Assembly (NCBI GenBank): GCA_914767715.1
Contig: OU612072.1
Location: forward strand, 2,296,001-2,356,000
Reading direction: 5' to 3'
Length of the DNA stretch: 60,000 nt
DNA from: Membranipora membranacea
Lineage: Eukaryota; Bryozoa; Gymnolaemata; Cheilostomatida; Membraniporidae
How positions within the stretch are numbered: the first letter of the stretch is position 1; the number at the start of each line of letters is the position of its first letter. The translations under genes were made by a program, and so were the position numbers. Under the pieces are notes generated by a model. The model was not told the DNA's origin and did not search any database. It saw only the letters and a list, made by a program, of their open reading frames with translations. Below are positions 59,801 through 60,000 of this stretch, piece by piece.

Positions 59801-59984
59801 TTAGCATTTATCATTTAGTCATAAAAATACATAAACATTCAAAATCTTTATAATAAGATCTTACCCTTGGTGCAGATGACCTCGAATTCAGTGTGATATT
59901 CAGTGTGATATCTCTGTGTATTGAAACTATGTTAGACTGGGTTCCTCGCTGTGAGTCGCGGTATATGTATCTCTTATATCTAGG
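44864..59984 (-). CDS. CUB-TSP1-cadherin transmembrane receptor (5' end outside the window)
   Basis: Fifteen exons on minus: 59984-59865 (tentative), 58289-58136, 57956-57045, 56869-56762, 56166-56053, 55481-55317, 54523-54305, 53719-53544, 52644-52164, 51910-51731, 50860-50631, 50077-49884, 46024-45870, 45486-45373 and 44991-44864. All phases agree. Together they encode about 1150 residues. Order: the end of a CUB domain (IYDNDTAENALHDYCGSD); six TSP1 repeats with C-mannosylation WxxW and O-fucose CxxS/TCGG sites (CNVTCGGG, CTSTCGGG, CSSSCGGG); five cadherin repeats (LDINDNIPE, LDCNDNRP, VDENAPVGT, NDLNDNTP, ATDPDSGDNGAISY), the third with a degenerate calcium motif (IIIIDSKP); a membrane-proximal region of about 150 residues with two cysteines (NNCWANICGY); a helix (VLIVLGVLCGLLFVAVVLII); and a tail, TYQSEFRKRFTSSVRPQR. 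No catenin-binding region is present. It is presumably a surface adhesion or recognition receptor; the ligand is unknown. Confidence 0.85.
45544..45735. repeat. 30-bp minisatellite with seven CCAAT-type cores
   Basis: The core TAGCCAATCAGGGAT recurs with an exact 30-bp period: its AGCC starts at 45547, 45577, 45607, 45637, 45667, 45697 and 45727. Six units carry the full AGCCAATCA, a strong match to the NF-Y CCAAT box; the last is degenerate. The array lies in the intron between the last two membrane-proximal exons of the cadherin gene. Its open frame (SQSGIQVP repeats) is just the 10-codon period. Confidence 0.9.
46137..46450. mobile_element. Foldback MITE family F, left half of an interrupted copy
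   Basis: GTTTAAAAAAGCAA, CCACTGTTCATTATCAAAGC, CGAATGATAAAA and GGTCTAGATCTCCCCTG follow the left arm of the element at 34447-34822. After CACAGGGGAGA at about 46450 the match stops and resumes at 49684. Confidence 0.7.
46718..49121 (+). mobile_element. LINE 3: 5'-truncated non-LTR retrotransposon inserted in the cadherin gene
   Basis: On plus, opposite to the host gene. It begins inside the endonuclease C-terminus (DHIYASKNLEVEKSG, DRTVSDHYATFVIL), runs through the linker (KNPWMYSSLLRLIRLKNQTY, NTFNTFFTSI) and the RT to a stop at 48934, then about 170 bp of 3'UTR and an (AAT)n tail at 49100-49121. Two frameshifts (near 46900 and 47660) break it. At the 5' junction TTGGATCATA is repeated directly. 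No clear target duplication is visible. Confidence 0.88.
47663..48934 (+). pseudogene. Reverse transcriptase of LINE 3, long intact segment
   Basis: 423 residues are open, with TPIFKKGDHTNPSNYRPISS, FGFRKSHSCEQLLL, DVRKAFDSVNHQLLL, SGVPQGSILGPLLFNIAIND and the catalytic FADDTLIF, then NLDKTQFCVFS and IKLLGVILDQHL. The catalytic aspartates are kept. The preceding linker (46897-47697) is in another frame, so the copy is not active as it stands. It looks younger than LINEs 1 and 2. Confidence 0.9.
49684..49871. mobile_element. Foldback MITE family F, right half of the interrupted copy
   Basis: CTAGGTCTAGACC, CCTGGGTTTCTACACTTTAA, TCATTCAATAATGTCCTTGT and TTTGATATGAAGATTGGT match the right arm of the 34447-34822 element. 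It ends in TTCACACTT about 12 bp inside the intron from the cadherin-gene donor at 49883. Confidence 0.75.
50944..51040 (-). mobile_element. tRNA-derived SINE head in a cadherin-gene intron
   Basis: On minus it has a canonical A box, TAGCTCAGTTGG (51029-51018), and B box, GGTTCGAATCC (50975-50965). The D stem pairs, but the acceptor, anticodon and T stems do not form a proper cloverleaf, so it is not a working tRNA gene. Its 3' body runs on below 50944. Confidence 0.65.
51135..51562. mobile_element. Foldback element family T, TTAG-flanked copy
   Basis: 428 bp with long inverted arms. Ends are ATTACTGCTGCCA and TGGCAGCAGTAGT; arm landmarks TTAAATTCTGTATAGTTCA and CAATCTCAGCATTAT occur inverted on the other side. 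TTAG flanks both ends (51131-51134 and 51563-51566). It lies in an intron of the cadherin gene. Confidence 0.8.
51955..52080. repeat. AT-only low-complexity stretch
   Basis: About 125 bp almost entirely A and T, with several short palindromes of ATAATTATAAT type, in a cadherin-gene intron just downstream (in transcription) of the exon ending at 52164. Confidence 0.8.
52898..53491. mobile_element. Foldback element family T, TTAA-flanked copy with a nested element
   Basis: Perfect 20-bp ends TAAACTACTGCTGCCACTCA (52899-52918) and its complement (53471-53490), with TTAA at both outer borders (52898-52901 and 53488-53491). A TTAA duplication is characteristic of piggyBac-type integration. Arms share TATAGCTCA and TTTCATACC landmarks. 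A second element (53247-53459) is inserted in its right arm. No transposase. Confidence 0.85.
53247..53459. mobile_element. CCAAT-rich foldback MITE with 8-bp TSD, nested in family T
   Basis: 213 bp flanked by the direct repeat ACTCATTT (53239-53246 and 53460-53467). Its arms contain AGCCAATGTGTTGGC against AGCCGATGCATTGGC, and GGGAAAGAGCCAATGCC against its near complement. The 8-bp TSD suggests hAT-type mobilisation. Removing it restores the arm of the host element. Confidence 0.85.
55586..55946. mobile_element. CCAAT-rich foldback MITE, second copy
   Basis: TAGCCAATTCGTTGGCTTTG at 55586 is inverted as GAGCCAGCTTATTGGCTA at the right end. CCACACC lies at both borders (55579-55585 and 55947-55953), a near-perfect target duplication. 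Same family as 53247-53459, with a longer interior. It lies in the intron before (in transcription) the cadherin exon ending at 55317. Confidence 0.7.
58290..59864. other. Large intron near the 5' side of the receptor gene
   Basis: Between the two CUB-region exons. I found no further exon here that keeps phase. The sequence is AT-rich and unremarkable apart from recurring ACAAACGC and GCGTTT pieces near 58920-59015. Confidence 0.45.
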
Positions 59985-60000
59985 CTATGTTAGACTAGGT

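Noticed and set aside
59865-59980. Alternative frame ending EFEVICTKG in the outermost exon
   Set aside because: It would end in phase 1, which gives an immediate stop in the next CUB exon; the frame ending SRSSAPR is in phase 0 and joins cleanly.

Overview
The window is a stretch of animal nuclear DNA. It is AT-rich, with spliced genes whose exons are joined at clean GT-AG boundaries, metazoan extracellular modules (C-type lectin, Ig, CUB, TSP1, cadherin), housekeeping genes of animal type, and many introns carrying transposable elements. The freely shuffled receptor architectures fit an early-branching invertebrate, and I favour a sponge, but nothing in the sequence proves the species. All gene models were built by hand from splice sites, reading phase and family resemblance. 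Most real exons are short, so many are not obvious as open frames.

Layout, left to right. A secreted C-type-lectin-like gene starts at 961 on the minus strand and runs off the left edge. From 5939 on the plus strand lies a three-Ig-domain transmembrane receptor whose exons are all phase 1. It has two candidate cytoplasmic tails: a lysine/arginine-rich one (10092-10279) and a tyrosine-rich one (10633-10883). SRP14 follows on plus (12166-14954, five exons), convergent with ALKBH6 on minus (16375-18866, five exons). From 19700 to 25645 two decayed non-LTR retrotransposons lie on the minus strand; the first has a PHD finger, endonuclease and reverse transcriptase. Two tandem DHRS1-type short-chain dehydrogenase genes follow on plus (28148-32858 and 33969-40958). 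They share exon sizes, intron phases, a TATA-box promoter and probably a 5'UTR intron. The second copy has taken up foldback elements, a perfect 469-bp direct repeat and a G-rich minisatellite.

The right quarter is one gene on minus, from the right edge to 44864. It encodes part of a CUB domain, six TSP1 repeats, five cadherin repeats, a membrane-proximal region, one transmembrane helix and a tail of about 20 residues. I know of no standard family with this order. Its introns hold a LINE nested in a foldback element, TTAA/TTAG-flanked foldback elements, an 8-bp-TSD element nested in one of them, a tRNA-derived SINE, and a 30-bp minisatellite carrying seven evenly spaced CCAAT-type cores.

The genes do not form a pathway. 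The housekeeping genes (SRP14 in secretion, ALKBH6 as an oxygenase, DHRS1 in redox metabolism) sit between three cell-surface or secreted recognition genes. The best candidates for undescribed biology are the CUB-TSP1-cadherin receptor, the Ig receptor with alternative tails, and the nested non-autonomous transposon families.
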